Assembly (NCBI RefSeq): GCF_001658025.2
Contig: NZ_CP014007.2
Location: 2,852,001-2,916,000 of the forward strand
Source of the DNA: Kosakonia oryzae
GTDB taxonomy: Bacteria; Pseudomonadota; Gammaproteobacteria; Enterobacterales; Enterobacteriaceae
DNA: 64,000 nucleotides
Reading direction: 5' to 3'
This document shows positions 10,091-20,033 of this stretch, in pieces (position 1 is the first letter of the stretch; every line of letters starts with the position of its first letter). The notes beneath the pieces are model-generated. The model was not told the origin of the DNA. It ran no database searches and worked only from the letters and a program-made list of their open reading frames with translations. A program made the translations under genes and the position numbers.

Positions 10091-11146
10091 TCAGTGGGAG
10101 TAGATCTGGTTTTTACCCAGTCTTTTTGCCTGGTACAGCGCGTCATCCGCCGCTTTTAACCACTCTGTTACGTCATTCATGCCCGGCAGCGCGCTGGCAA
10201 TGCCAATGCTTAAGGTGCATTTAAAAGCATATTCCTGCACAACTGTCATCACAGCCGCCGCATCCATAATGCGCGTTGCGACGGCATGAGCCTCCTCCTG
10301 CGGCGTGTCCGGCAAGAGAATCACAAACTCATCGCCGCCCAGCCGCGCGGGCGTATCTGTTTTGCGGGTGGCGATATGCAAAATCTTCGACACCGCCACC
10401 AGCAGGGCATCGCCTACTTTGTGGCCAAACCGGTCATTCACCTCTTTGAAGTTGTCAATATCGATAAACATCAGCGACGAGTGACCCGGCGTGGTGCGCA
10501 ATTTGTCCAGCTCATACTGGATACGCTTTTCCAGCAGGCGGCGGTTAGCGATATCGAGCAGCGGATCCATCATCGCGATGCGCTCCAGCTCGCGGCTTTT
10601 TATCCGCAGTTTCACCGCAATGCTGTCAGTCAGCACGCTGAGTGCCAGCATATAAATGCCAATCAGCGGCAGTGTGGCGAACATCGTGCGCTGAGTAACC
10701 AGCACATCGAACGGGGTACCAAGCGCAATCCAGGTCAGCATAAATACGGCCAGTAGCGCCAGCGCCGCTTTGCGCATCAGAACAAAACCGCCCGCCGATA
10801 AACGATCGGTCAGCAGAATGGTGGCAATCACCACTGATGGCAGTGGATTCACCGCCATCAGCGCGATCCACAACCCGCCAGCGCCCGCATCGATCACCAG
10901 GTTCTGATGCTCAATTTGCAGCGGCAGATGTGCTTTGCGCGCGCGCAGGAAAGCGATTGTCGGCCAGAGAAAGGCATTCGCAGCGAGGAGGAGAATACAC
11001 CACAGCGGACGCTGTAATTCGAGCAGAACGGAAAGAATAGGGAAAAAGCACAATAGTGTTCCCAGAATACGCATCAGATACATTCGCCTGACAAAACCAC
11101 TGCCAGCAACACGCTCATTTTTATTCAAATTGTCTGACCCGATCAT
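10091..11146 (-). CDS. membrane diguanylate cyclase with MASE2-like sensor
   Basis: 351 residues. The N-terminal ~180 residues hold several hydrophobic helices resembling the MASE2 domain of E. coli DgcC/AdrA (FVRRMYLMRILGTLLCFFPI, LLAANAFLWPTIAF). The C-terminal GGDEF domain has an intact RLGGDEF loop and an RxxD inhibition site (RKTD) five residues before it. Makes c-di-GMP at the inner membrane; signal unknown. The DgcC resemblance is by pattern, not proof of orthology: the location differs from dgcC in E. coli. Confidence 0.9.
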   Translation of the reverse strand: MIGSDNLNKNERVAGSGFVRRMYLMRILGTLLCFFPILSVLLELQRPLWCILLLAANAFLWPTIAFLRARKAHLPLQIEHQNLVIDAGAGGLWIALMAVNPLPSVVIATILLTDRLSAGGFVLMRKAALALLAVFMLTWIALGTPFDVLVTQRTMFATLPLIGIYMLALSVLTDSIAVKLRIKSRELERIAMMDPLLDIANRRLLEKRIQYELDKLRTTPGHSSLMFIDIDNFKEVNDRFGHKVGDALLVAVSKILHIATRKTDTPARLGGDEFVILLPDTPQEEAHAVATRIMDAAAVMTVVQEYAFKCTLSIGIASALPGMNDVTEWLKAADDALYQAKRLGKNQIYSH

Positions 11147-11284
11147 GTCGCGTTACATTCCGCTACGCACAGGAGTCAATAGTATTAACCTTAAAAATGA
11201 GTAGCAAGCAATTTAATAAGTTAAGGATATTAATTGCTTCTGTCATCAAATGTCCGGACTCAGCGCACAGCGTTAATTATCCAG

Positions 11285-12721
11285 CTACACCGGCGCGGTC
11301 ACGGAAGGTTTCACCGCAACATCGTTCTGGGTCGTGCGATTTCTTCCCTGTTTTTTTGAGCGGTAGAGATTTTCATCAGCGGCCGCCAGCAGCGCATTAA
11401 ACTTCTCCGTTAACTGCCAGGCTTCGGTTTTGCCACTGCTGATACCAATACTGACCGTCAAATGCAATGTCTGCTGCCGCCACTGAAAGGGATGATTCGC
11501 CACAGAAAGGCGCAGCGTTTCCGCCAGTTGTACACCCTCCTGCGCATCCACGGTGGTCGCCACCACCACAAACTCTTCGCCGCCCATGCGCGCCACCACG
11601 CCGCGATGACCCAACACCTTCTGAATCTGCTGCGCAAAGGAGGCCAGCACCTGGTCGCCGCACTCATGGCCATAGCTGTCATTCACACTTTTAAAATAGT
11701 CGATATCCAGCAACATCACCGATAAGTGCTTATCGGCAAAACGTTTGTCATCGTGGTTCAGCGCTTCATACAGGCCCGAGCGTGAATAAACGCGGGTGAG
11801 AAAATCGAAGTCCGCGCGCAGAGAGACCTGGCGCATCAGGCGATTAATCGCTTCGACGCTGACGGAGACAATCACCGGACAGATCGCCATGGTGGCAATC
11901 CCCAGGCGCGCAGAGAGCATATGCGGGATCTCCATCGGCGAACCGATCGAAATATCAATCACGCTGCTGGAAACGAGGATAATTTCCACGCCGCCGGTCA
12001 ACAGCGTGATTAGCGAAGTAAACGGCAGGGAATAGCGTACCGCACACCAGATCAACGCCGGTAAGGGAAACGCCAGGCTGCCCGCCCCGCCGATCGCCAC
12101 CGACGCAAGCACCGAGACGACAACGGCGACAACCGGCATACCCCGTTGCAGGGAGAATTGCAGCGGCTGGCGCGGCCAGCTCATGGTCAGCACCCCCGGC
12201 AGGATCAGCACGCCGGTGGAAAACTGCTCGCCAAACCAGTCGGCCAGCAACGACCAGAACCCATGACCGTTAATGCCGACCGAGCCTATCGCGCCGACGA
12301 AACCGCACAACAGCGCGGCCAGCAGGCAATAACCAAACAGCATCAGTACACTGCCCGGCTCCGGTGCCTTAAGCATCTGGCGGCGTTTTGCGCCAATAAG
12401 CTGCGCCATGGTGATGATAAACACCATGTTTGAGAAGTTGATGATCAGCGACGCCATGCCCCAGTTGGTGGTGATCGCATCGTAAACCAGCATTGCGGCA
12501 TAGCTAATAAGGTAGTAATGCCAGCGGTGGAGAAAAGCGTAGCGGGCAAACACCCCGGCCATTACGGCATTGAGCGGCCAGAACAGCGACAGCTCTTCGA
12601 CAAGGCGCATCATCGCGCCGAGAAAATAGAACAGAGTGGTCAGGATAAAAATAACTACCGCGTTAGTGAGCGGAGTCTCCTCCCGCAACGGGCGGAAAGG
12701 GGTTGAAAAAAATGCACGCAT
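11285..12721 (-). CDS. membrane diguanylate cyclase with MASE1-like sensor (yneF position)
   Basis: 478 residues. About 300 N-terminal residues form eight or so hydrophobic helices in the style of MASE1, then a GGDEF-family domain (about 310-460) with active loop RMGGEEF. Unlike its two neighbours it lacks the RxxD inhibition motif before the loop (GHRGVVARM), so it may escape product inhibition. It precedes yneG and glsB exactly as yneF (dgcF) does in E. coli, so it is probably the counterpart, but I cannot align it fully from memory and leave the symbol blank. Confidence 0.9.
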   Translation of the reverse strand: MRAFFSTPFRPLREETPLTNAVVIFILTTLFYFLGAMMRLVEELSLFWPLNAVMAGVFARYAFLHRWHYYLISYAAMLVYDAITTNWGMASLIINFSNMVFIITMAQLIGAKRRQMLKAPEPGSVLMLFGYCLLAALLCGFVGAIGSVGINGHGFWSLLADWFGEQFSTGVLILPGVLTMSWPRQPLQFSLQRGMPVVAVVVSVLASVAIGGAGSLAFPLPALIWCAVRYSLPFTSLITLLTGGVEIILVSSSVIDISIGSPMEIPHMLSARLGIATMAICPVIVSVSVEAINRLMRQVSLRADFDFLTRVYSRSGLYEALNHDDKRFADKHLSVMLLDIDYFKSVNDSYGHECGDQVLASFAQQIQKVLGHRGVVARMGGEEFVVVATTVDAQEGVQLAETLRLSVANHPFQWRQQTLHLTVSIGISSGKTEAWQLTEKFNALLAAADENLYRSKKQGRNRTTQNDVAVKPSVTAPV

Positions 12722-12804
12722 CTAATCTCAATCCATATCACTGGCAGGAGCCACGTTCGGTGAATCGTTTACCTCCTGCGGGAGGCGCTCTGGCACGATC
12801 GCAC

Positions 12805-13167
12805 TTAGCGCGGCGAATTCATCTGGATAACCAGCCACTGGTAAATGACGTCAACAATATACTGTTGTTGCGTTTCTGTTAATGGGTAACCGCGCGCGAT
12901 ATGGTGCCACTTCTCCAGACAGCCGCGACAGCAGGTAGCCGTTGCGTGCTGGGCAATAAATACCGGATGGCCGCGCATGGGTGTCTGCTTGCCATCATTT
13001 TGCGGTTCGGCGGGTGACAGCCGCTGCGCGACGAAATCGGCCGCATGGCGGGCAATCACTTCCGCACCTTTATCCACACAATATTGTCGCTCTTTCACAC
13101 CCAGGCGAAACCGGGAGCGAAAAGTGGAACGCCCCAGACGCGCAAACAGCGGTGCTAAATCAGCCAT
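12805..13167 (-). CDS. yneG: DUF4186 protein YneG
   Basis: 120 residues, matching E. coli YneG ([20 protein letters not shown]... KERQYC.DKG). Conserved Cys/His residues in the centre (HPVFIAQHATATCCRGCLEKWHHI, around residues 63-85) suggest a metal site. No function is established. The start codon overlaps the glsB stop in a TGATG arrangement, so the two are translationally coupled. Confidence 0.9.
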   Translation of the reverse strand: MADLAPLFARLGRSTFRSRFRLGVKERQYCVDKGAEVIARHAADFVAQRLSPAEPQNDGKQTPMRGHPVFIAQHATATCCRGCLEKWHHIARGYPLTETQQQYIVDVIYQWLVIQMNSPR

Positions 13168-14093
13168 CAGTACACAGATCTCCCCAGTTTTTGCGTTAAC
13201 GCCTCCAGCACGGCGACACCGGCCAGCGAGTTTCCCGCTGCGTCCAGTTCCGGGCTCCAGACGGCAATCACCATCTCTTGCGGCACAACCGCCACAATCC
13301 CGCCGCCCACGCCTGATTTTGCCGGTAAGCCGACGCGCCAGGCAAATTCCCCGGCATTCTGATACATGCCGCTGGTCGCCATCAGCGCGTTCACCTGACG
13401 CGCCTGCCGCGCGGAAACCACCGGGGACTCAATATGCGCGGCATGGCCGCCATTGGCGAGAAACAGGAAGGTTTGTGCCAGTTCCGCACAGCTCATTTTG
13501 AGTGCGCAGTAGTGAAAATAGTTCTGTAAAACCGTCGGGACATCGTTGTGGAAATTGCCGAAGGATTTCATCAGCCAGGCGATGGCGTTATTGCGCGCCG
13601 AGTGTTCCAGTTCGGAGCGGGCCACCGCGCTGTCATAGGCGATATCCGGCACGCCGGAGAGCTTGCGCACCACTTCCAGCATCCGCTGGCGCGGCGCGCT
13701 GAGTCGGCTTTGCAGCATGTCGCAGACCACCAGCGCCCCGGCGTTGATAAACGGGTTGCGCGGTTTACCCTGCTCCATCTCCAGCTGCACCAGCGAATTA
13801 AACGGCTGGCCGGAGGGATCTTTACCCACCCGCTGCCAGATCTCCTCTTCTGCGTAGTGGTTCATCGCCACCACCAGACTCAGCACTTTAGAGATTGACT
13901 GAATAGAGAAACGCTCGTCGGCATCTCCCGCGCGGAAATGTTCGCCGTTAACGGTGCTGACCGCCACGCCCAGCTTGTTGCCGCTGATTGAGGCCAGCGC
14001 CGGAATATAATCGGCGACCTTGCCTTGTCCCAGCAGCGGACGAACCTGCGCAAGCACCGCTTCCAGAACCTCATTTCCCATCACCGTTGCCAC
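13167..14093 (-). CDS. glsB: glutaminase B
   Basis: 308 residues from a GTG start at 14093, identical in length to E. coli GlsB; the GTG has AAGGGG five bases upstream, better than the alternative Met eight codons earlier. Hydrolyses L-glutamine to glutamate and ammonia in the cytoplasm. Serine-dependent beta-lactamase-like fold with the catalytic Ser-x-x-Lys in [12 protein letters not shown] (near residues 64-70) and the substrate-site [10 protein letters not shown]. Coupled to yneG by overlapping stop/start. Confidence 0.95.
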   Translation of the reverse strand: MATVMGNEVLEAVLAQVRPLLGQGKVADYIPALASISGNKLGVAVSTVNGEHFRAGDADERFSIQSISKVLSLVVAMNHYAEEEIWQRVGKDPSGQPFNSLVQLEMEQGKPRNPFINAGALVVCDMLQSRLSAPRQRMLEVVRKLSGVPDIAYDSAVARSELEHSARNNAIAWLMKSFGNFHNDVPTVLQNYFHYCALKMSCAELAQTFLFLANGGHAAHIESPVVSARQARQVNALMATSGMYQNAGEFAWRVGLPAKSGVGGGIVAVVPQEMVIAVWSPELDAAGNSLAGVAVLEALTQKLGRSVY

Positions 14094-14154
14094 GTTAACC
14101 CCTTGCCCACAGGCCAAAAATGGCCTGCGAGTATAGCAGAGCTACCTGGCGGCG

Positions 14155-15744
14155 TCAGGCCGGAAGACGAAAACGCGCAACCGCTTGCAGTAGCTGGTGA
14201 GAATCATGATGCAACTGCTCAGACGCCTGGGTGGCGGTCGAGACCAGTTCATCGGTGCGGCGGGAGACGCTGTTCAGTGAGTGCAGGCGGCGCGTCATCT
14301 TATGAATACTTTCCCCCTGGCTCAGCGTGGCGGCCGAGATTTCGCTCAGCACTGCGCTTAAATGCGCCACCAGCCCGGTCACCTTTTGCAGGTTATCTTC
14401 CAGCCGGCTGACGGCAGCGGTGCCGTCGTTAATGCCCTGCAATGAGTGGTTGATCAGTTGCTGAATGGTTTGTGTGGAGTGGCTGCTTTTGCGCGCCAGC
14501 AGCCCGACTTCTTTCGCCACCACCGCAAAACCGCGGCCGTGATTACCGGCGTGCGCCGCTTCAATCGCGGCATTCAGCGCCAGAATATTGGTCTGGAAAG
14601 CGACGCCATCGATCATCGACACAATGTTGCGCATCTCTGCCGAGCGTTCAACGATTTCGCGCATCGACTGTGTCACCGTGTCCATCATCCGGTCGCCGCC
14701 CTCCGCCACTTTGCGCGCTTCATCCGCCTGTTGACGGGCCTGCTCGGCAAAACCGCTGTTGCCCTCGACATGCGACTCCAGCGTGGCGATATGTTCCGTC
14801 ACATCGATCAGCTCCTGCGCCTGTTTCGCCGACTGTTGATACAGCGACTGGTTACCTTCCGCCAGGCTGCCAATGGTCTCAACCATCGAAGAGGTGGCAT
14901 CACTGACCTGCATCACCAGTTGTTGCAGCCCGTGCTGCATCGTGCCGATGCTCATGCCCAGTTGATCGATTTCGCGGTTAAAACGCTGGACCGATGGCAA
15001 CGGCGTTCCCAAATCCCCGGCAGCAAGCACATTGATATGCGCAATCAACCTGCGCAGCGGCGTAATGACCCAGCGCGACATGGCAAACCACACCAGTACG
15101 GCAATCACCAGCAGCAATGCGGGAACCAGCATAAAGACGTGCTGCAACTGCGCAAGCGTTGACATCAGTGCCTGCCTACCCTGCTCCGCGCGGGTTTCGC
15201 TGGCTTGCTGGAAACGGGCGTAGTTGTCGTTAAAATCGGCCTGAAACGCCTGCGCCGGTACGGCGAAAAACGCGTCGATCGACTGGGTTTTTACCAGCCC
15301 GTCCGCCTGCTCTTTCAGCGCACCATAAAACATCTGGTAGCTGTTAATCAGCCCCTCGTCTTTCGGTGGATTGAGCGCCAGCCAGGCCTGCCAGGCTTGT
15401 TGTGAATCGTTGAGCGCTTTTTTGGTTTCGTCCATCAGGCTGTGCCAGCTACCATCCGAGCCGGTCTCTTTATCCTGCATAAAATAGACGCCCGCGCGGT
15501 TCAGTAAATCGCTGGCGGTCAGCAGCGCGATGCGGGCTTCATCGACCCGTACCTGTTGCCGATGCGCCTGCTGGTTCCGTTGTTCGCTGGTTTGTGCGTC
15601 GCGTAACGACGCGGAAAGGACGATGGATGAGGTGATTTGTAGCGCGGAAAAGAGACCGATGATACAAAAAATTCCGACCAACAAACCAAACTGTCGTGGA
15701 GCAATACGCCGAAAAATACGGCGGAAAATTTGCATTAAGTTCAT
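14155..15744 (-). CDS. methyl-accepting chemotaxis protein
   Basis: 529 residues, complete. Membrane segment 1 at about 19-43 (FGLLVGIFCIIGLFSALQI), periplasmic four-helix-bundle ligand region, membrane segment 2 at about 203-223, HAMP (ITPLRRLIAHINVLAAGDLG) and the conserved signalling hairpin ([19 protein letters not shown], about 378-396). It ends in VARFRLPA without a CheR-tethering pentapeptide. Inserted between glsB and sad, which are adjacent in E. coli. Ligand unknown. Confidence 0.94.
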   Translation of the reverse strand: MNLMQIFRRIFRRIAPRQFGLLVGIFCIIGLFSALQITSSIVLSASLRDAQTSEQRNQQAHRQQVRVDEARIALLTASDLLNRAGVYFMQDKETGSDGSWHSLMDETKKALNDSQQAWQAWLALNPPKDEGLINSYQMFYGALKEQADGLVKTQSIDAFFAVPAQAFQADFNDNYARFQQASETRAEQGRQALMSTLAQLQHVFMLVPALLLVIAVLVWFAMSRWVITPLRRLIAHINVLAAGDLGTPLPSVQRFNREIDQLGMSIGTMQHGLQQLVMQVSDATSSMVETIGSLAEGNQSLYQQSAKQAQELIDVTEHIATLESHVEGNSGFAEQARQQADEARKVAEGGDRMMDTVTQSMREIVERSAEMRNIVSMIDGVAFQTNILALNAAIEAAHAGNHGRGFAVVAKEVGLLARKSSHSTQTIQQLINHSLQGINDGTAAVSRLEDNLQKVTGLVAHLSAVLSEISAATLSQGESIHKMTRRLHSLNSVSRRTDELVSTATQASEQLHHDSHQLLQAVARFRLPA

Positions 15745-15844
15745 GATATTCTTCTATAACCACAAAGTTGCTGTGAGTCTACAAAAGGATCATGACACTC
15801 CCATGACAGCCAGAGGTGACGCGCCCCGCCGGGGCGCGTTTAGT

Positions 15845-17233
15845 TTACAGCCGGTCTTTCCACACCGTCTGGATGTTGCAAAATTCATGCAGACCGAAGT
15901 GCGACAACTCGCGGCCAAAACCGCTCTTCTTCACCCCGCCAAAGGCGACGCGGGCATCGCTGGCGCTGAAACCATTGATAAACACGCCGCCGCACTCCAG
16001 ACGTTCAGCAAACTGCTGCGCCCGCGCAGAATCGGCGGTAAATACCGTGGCCGACAAACCGAAATCACTGTCATTCGCCAGTTCCAGCGCGTGCTCCGCA
16101 TCGCGGGCAATGCTGATGGCGGCGACCGGGCCAAACAGCTCCTGGCGGAAAGCCGTCATCGCTGGCGTGACTTGCGTCAGTACCGTGGCCGGGTAGTAGT
16201 TGCCGTTACCCCGCACTTTTTCCCCACCGAGCACCAGCTTCGCGCCCTCTTTGATACTGGCCTGAACCTGCGCATGCAGTTCATCGCGCAGATCAAAACG
16301 CGCCATCGGGCCAAGGTAGTTCTCTTCGACATCCGGCGCGCCCTGTTTCAGCGCCGCAGCCGCCGCAACGAATTTCTCGGTGAACGTCTGGGCAATACCC
16401 TCTTCAACGATAAAGCGTTTGGCCGCCGCACAAACCTGCCCGGTGTTCTGATAACGCCCGGCTACCGCCGCTTTCACTGCCAGTTCCACATCGGCATCGT
16501 TGAGCACAATAAAGGGATCGGAGCCGCCGAGTTCCAGCACGCATTTTTTCAGCGCCGCACCGGCCTGGGCACCAATTGCCGCTCCGGCGCGAACGCTGCC
16601 GGTCACGGTGACGGCGGCGATGCGTGGATCGTTAATCGCCTGGCTGACGCCCTCATTGCTGGCATTCACCCAGCCAAACACCCCTTGCGGGATCCCGGCC
16701 TGCACGAAAATCTCCGCGATTAATTGTGCGCATCCCAGCACGTTCGGCGCATGTTTCAGCAGGTAGCTGTTGCCGGCCAGCAAAATCGGCACCGCACCGC
16801 GCAACACCTGCCACAGCGGGAAGTTCCACGGCATAACCGCCAGAATCGGCCCCAGCGGGCGATACTCAATCGTGGCGCGATTCTCTTCCACCAGCGTGGC
16901 TTCGCTGCCGAGCATCGCCGGGCCATGATCGGCATACCAGTCGCACAGCGCGGCGGATTTATTCACTTCGCCGCGTGCCTGCAAAATGGGTTTGCCCATC
17001 TCCTGGCTAATCATCTGCGCCATCTCTTCACCCCGCGCTCTGAGCGCTGCGCCGAGATCGCGCAGCTTTTGCGCACGCTCAGCAACGGCGACCTGCCGCC
17101 ACTGGCGATAACCGCTGGCGGCCAGTTCAAGCGCGGCATCCACCGCTTCGCGGCTTGCCCACGGCGTTGCGCGCAGGGTTTCTCCGGTGGCCGGATTGAC
17201 TGAAATCGCATGTGTTGTCGCGGAAATTGACAT
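15845..17233 (-). CDS. sad: succinate semialdehyde dehydrogenase, NAD-type
   Basis: 462 residues, same length as E. coli Sad (YneI) and similar along its whole length. Oxidises succinate semialdehyde to succinate. Visible: TVTGSVRAGAAIGAQAG, LELGGSDPF with the general base, catalytic Cys at about 268 in NTGQVCAAAKRF, and the C-terminal IQTVWKDRL. Start chosen at the Met with GGGAGACGTT upstream, four codons inside the longest frame. Divergent from yneJ with about 100 bp between them. Confidence 0.95.
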   Translation of the reverse strand: MSISATTHAISVNPATGETLRATPWASREAVDAALELAASGYRQWRQVAVAERAQKLRDLGAALRARGEEMAQMISQEMGKPILQARGEVNKSAALCDWYADHGPAMLGSEATLVEENRATIEYRPLGPILAVMPWNFPLWQVLRGAVPILLAGNSYLLKHAPNVLGCAQLIAEIFVQAGIPQGVFGWVNASNEGVSQAINDPRIAAVTVTGSVRAGAAIGAQAGAALKKCVLELGGSDPFIVLNDADVELAVKAAVAGRYQNTGQVCAAAKRFIVEEGIAQTFTEKFVAAAAALKQGAPDVEENYLGPMARFDLRDELHAQVQASIKEGAKLVLGGEKVRGNGNYYPATVLTQVTPAMTAFRQELFGPVAAISIARDAEHALELANDSDFGLSATVFTADSARAQQFAERLECGGVFINGFSASDARVAFGGVKKSGFGRELSHFGLHEFCNIQTVWKDRL

Positions 17234-17338
17234 AACGTCTCCCATAAAAGGTGTTCAGGACTTGCACAATAGTGGCCGAGTTTGTTATTTCTGAAAACTG
17301 AATAATATTAACTACAGTATTCACAATGAGAGAATGGT

Positions 17339-18214
17339 ATGGACTTAACACAGCTTGAGATGTTTAACGCGGTGGCGCAGACCGGCAGCATTACCCAGGC
17401 GGCGCAAAAGGTGCATCGCGTGCCGTCCAACCTCACCACGCGCATTCGCCAGCTGGAGTCCGATCTTGGCGTCGATCTGTTCATCCGCGAGAACCAGCGC
17501 CTGCGGCTTTCGCCCGCCGGGCACAGTTTTTTGCGTTACAGCCAGCAAATTCTGGCGCTGGTCGATGAAGCGCGCATGGTGGTAGCAGGCGACGAACCGC
17601 AAGGGCTGTTCTCACTTGGCGCGCTGGAAAGCACCGCCGCCGTGCGGATTCCGGCGACGCTGGCGCAATATAACCAGCGCTATCCGCGCATTCAGTTTGA
17701 TCTTGCCACCGGCCCTTCCGGCACGATGATCGACGGCGTGCTGGAGGGGCAACTTAGCGCCGCGTTTGTTGATGGGCCGATCATGCATCCGGGGCTGGAA
17801 GGTATTCCGGTCTATCGGGAAGAGATGATGATCGTCGCTCCGGTCGGCCATGAAACCATTACCCGCGCCTCACAGGTTAACGGCGCCAGCATTTATGCCT
17901 TCCGCGCTAACTGCTCCTACCGCCGCCATTTTGAGAGCTGGTTCCAGGCCGATCGCGCAACGCCGGGCAAAATCCATGAGATGGAGTCTTACCACGGCAT
18001 GCTGGCCTGCGTGATTGCCGGTGCCGGGCTGGCGTTGATCCCGCGCAGCATGCTGGAAAGTATGCCCGGCCATCACCAGGTAGAAGCCTGGCCGCTGGCG
18101 GAGAACTGGCGCTGGCTCACCACCTGGCTGGTGTGGCGACGCGGCGCGAAAACCCGCCATCTCGACGCGTTTATTGCATTGCTTAACACCGACGCTGAGG
18201 AGCGGAACGGATAA
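17339..18214 (+). CDS. yneJ: LysR-family regulator YneJ
   Basis: 291 residues; winged helix-turn-helix at the N-terminus ([24 protein letters not shown]) and a LysR effector-binding domain. Position and orientation relative to sad match E. coli yneJ. In E. coli the protein is proposed to control sad; the same divergent arrangement here supports that. Effector not visible from sequence. Confidence 0.92.
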   Translation: MDLTQLEMFNAVAQTGSITQAAQKVHRVPSNLTTRIRQLESDLGVDLFIRENQRLRLSPAGHSFLRYSQQILALVDEARMVVAGDEPQGLFSLGALESTAAVRIPATLAQYNQRYPRIQFDLATGPSGTMIDGVLEGQLSAAFVDGPIMHPGLEGIPVYREEMMIVAPVGHETITRASQVNGASIYAFRANCSYRRHFESWFQADRATPGKIHEMESYHGMLACVIAGAGLALIPRSMLESMPGHHQVEAWPLAENWRWLTTWLVWRRGAKTRHLDAFIALLNTDAEERNG

Positions 18215-18420
18215 TGGGCGAGAACATGATTCACGCCGTAAGCCTTGTCTTATCGCTTCCTCTTCCAGAGAGCGTGCCCCCGTTGCCCGGGCGTACTGGT
18301 GCCAAAAACCACACGCTATCTACCCCCTCCGGCTGGCATCTTTGTCGTTCGCCCGCCAGGTCAGCATCCGGCATTGAAAGTCTGAACCCTCACTGACATG
18401 CTGATTAAGCGGCGTGCGGC

Positions 18421-19032
18421 TTAAGCATAGCGGCTTAAAAACGTCCTGACCGCTTCCCGTACCACCCGCTCGCGTTGAGTGATATTCGCTTCATCCTTAA
18501 GCCCTAACACACGAAACCACACCAGAGGCTCATTAATCATTCCTACGAACTGACGGGCTGCCAGATCCGTATCTTCCATTTTCAGATGACCGGCGGCGTT
18601 CTGCTGGGCAAGGTATCGAATGAGCGAACCCAGGGCGGGCACTTTACCTAACTCCAGATAGTTTTTAGCCAGAGAGGGAAAACGTTCGCTCTCGCGAACA
18701 ATCATCCGGGCGAGTTTTATGGAGGTATCCGCCGCCCAGAAATCCGCGATGGCCAGGCCAATTTGCATCAATCCCGTTTCCGGATCGGCCATGGCTTCCT
18801 GCGTGGTAGAGAGTTGTACAACGGGTAAACGCGACCAGAAATACTCAATAGCCTGTTCGAACAACACTTCCTTCGTTGAAAACTGATTGAACAAAGTGCG
18901 GCGGGATACCCCGGCGCCCGCAGCGATGTCATCCATGCTTGCCGCGTCGTACCCCTGCGTCAGCAAGACGTTCACGGCCGAATCCAGAATTTTTTCAGCA
19001 GACGGTGTTGCCATTGTGTTTTTTTTCACCAT
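18421..19032 (-). CDS. TetR-family repressor
   Basis: 203 residues: N-terminal helix-turn-helix (about 10-60; AEKILDSAVNVLLTQGYDAASMDDIAAGAGVS split by typical TetR spacing, RRTLFNQFSTKEVLF) and a helical ligand-binding domain ending in TFLSRYA. It is divergent from the cyclase-esterase operon, and two near-identical palindromes lie in the shared region 20-67 bp before its start, which makes it the likely autoregulated repressor of that operon. Inducer unknown, plausibly an ester or its product. Confidence 0.9.
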   Translation of the reverse strand: MVKKNTMATPSAEKILDSAVNVLLTQGYDAASMDDIAAGAGVSRRTLFNQFSTKEVLFEQAIEYFWSRLPVVQLSTTQEAMADPETGLMQIGLAIADFWAADTSIKLARMIVRESERFPSLAKNYLELGKVPALGSLIRYLAQQNAAGHLKMEDTDLAARQFVGMINEPLVWFRVLGLKDEANITQRERVVREAVRTFLSRYA

Positions 19033-19052
19033 TGTATTTGACTTTTTATGAA

Positions 19053-19099
19053 TTGCACTGCACAGTGCAATGCATTGGCGATTGCACTGTGCAGTGCAA
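19053..19099. promoter_or_regulatory. paired palindromic operators for the TetR regulator
   Basis: Two 18-bp sites, TTGCACTGCACAGTGCAA (19053-19070) and TTGCACTGTGCAGTGCAA (19082-19099), 29 bp centre to centre. Each is an exact inverted repeat of TTGCACTG / CAGTGCAA around a two-base centre, and they differ only at that centre. Size, symmetry and position between divergent genes fit TetR dimers covering both promoters. Confidence 0.8.
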
Positions 19100-19185
19100 C
19101 TATAGAACTAAACCGGGGATAATCCAATAGCGTCACCGCATTCCGTCTCCTGTTGGGTTGTTCTGGTGAGAAATGGAGAGCAACA

Positions 19186-19962
19186 ATGAAACAGCGCATC
19201 ATCGATCTTTCCGTCACTCTGCAAAACGGCATCCTCTCCGATCCGCCGCCGTTTTTACCTGCCATTGATTACCATAACCATGCGGCAGGCGCGCTCCAGC
19301 TTGCCGCGATGTTTCCGGGGCTCAGTCCGGACGACTTGCCGGAAAAAGAGGGCTGGGCGGTGGAGTTCGTCAATATGAGCACCCACGCGGGTACACATAT
19401 GGATGCGCCATGGCACTACCATTCCCACATGAAGGATGGTGGTCAATCGCTGACCATTGATGAAATCCCCCTGAGCTGGTGTATCGGTCCGGGGGTGAAG
19501 CTCGATTTTCGCCACTACCCCGACGGCTATGTCATTGGTCCGGCGGATCTGGATAAAGCATTCGCCCGCATCGGCCATACCCTCTCTGCGGGAGACATCG
19601 TCTTGATCAACACGGCGGCTGGCGATCGCTACGGCCGTGAGGATTACCTTGAACGCGGCTGCGGCGTGGGGCGAAGCGGCACGCTTTATCTGACGCAAAA
19701 AGGCGTACGTCTGGTTGGCACCGACGCCTGGAGTTGGGATGCGCCGTTCGCTTATACCCGTGCGCGTTATCAGCAAACGGGCGACGCCTCCCTGATCTGG
19801 GAAGGGCACTATGCCGGAAACGAAACGCCCTACTGCCAGATTGAAAAACTCTCCGCGCTGGATTCATTACCGGATAACGGATTTACGGTCTTCAGCCTGC
19901 CGGTAAAAGTCCATCGGGCCTCGGCCGGTTGGTGCAGAACCATCGCATTGGTCGATGAATAA
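19186..19962 (+). CDS. cyclase-family metal hydrolase (kynurenine formamidase-like fold)
   Basis: 258 residues of the PF04199-type cyclase family. The signature HxGTHxDxPxH is present as THAGTHMDAPWHYH (His67, His71, Asp73), the divalent-metal-binding site of kynurenine formamidase and relatives, which hydrolyse amides or lactones. Start at the ATG with GGAGAG seven bases upstream. First gene of an operon with an esterase and a CMD-family protein, controlled by the divergent TetR regulator. Exact substrate unknown; an isatin- or lactone-type hydrolase is possible. Confidence 0.85.
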   Translation: MKQRIIDLSVTLQNGILSDPPPFLPAIDYHNHAAGALQLAAMFPGLSPDDLPEKEGWAVEFVNMSTHAGTHMDAPWHYHSHMKDGGQSLTIDEIPLSWCIGPGVKLDFRHYPDGYVIGPADLDKAFARIGHTLSAGDIVLINTAAGDRYGREDYLERGCGVGRSGTLYLTQKGVRLVGTDAWSWDAPFAYTRARYQQTGDASLIWEGHYAGNETPYCQIEKLSALDSLPDNGFTVFSLPVKVHRASAGWCRTIALVDE

Positions 19963-20033
19963 CCCTTCACTCTCTTCATCACGTCAAGCCGACACCGGCG
20001 AGAGATCGCCATCATTGAAAACAGAGGTGCTCC

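Noticed and set aside
15530..16723. 397-codon plus-strand frame opposite sad and the chemoreceptor
   Set aside because: Spans two unrelated genes on the other strand; no ribosome-binding site or domain.
18214..18396. 60-67 codon frames just after yneJ
   Set aside because: Only an ATG overlapping the yneJ stop; product without any recognisable feature.
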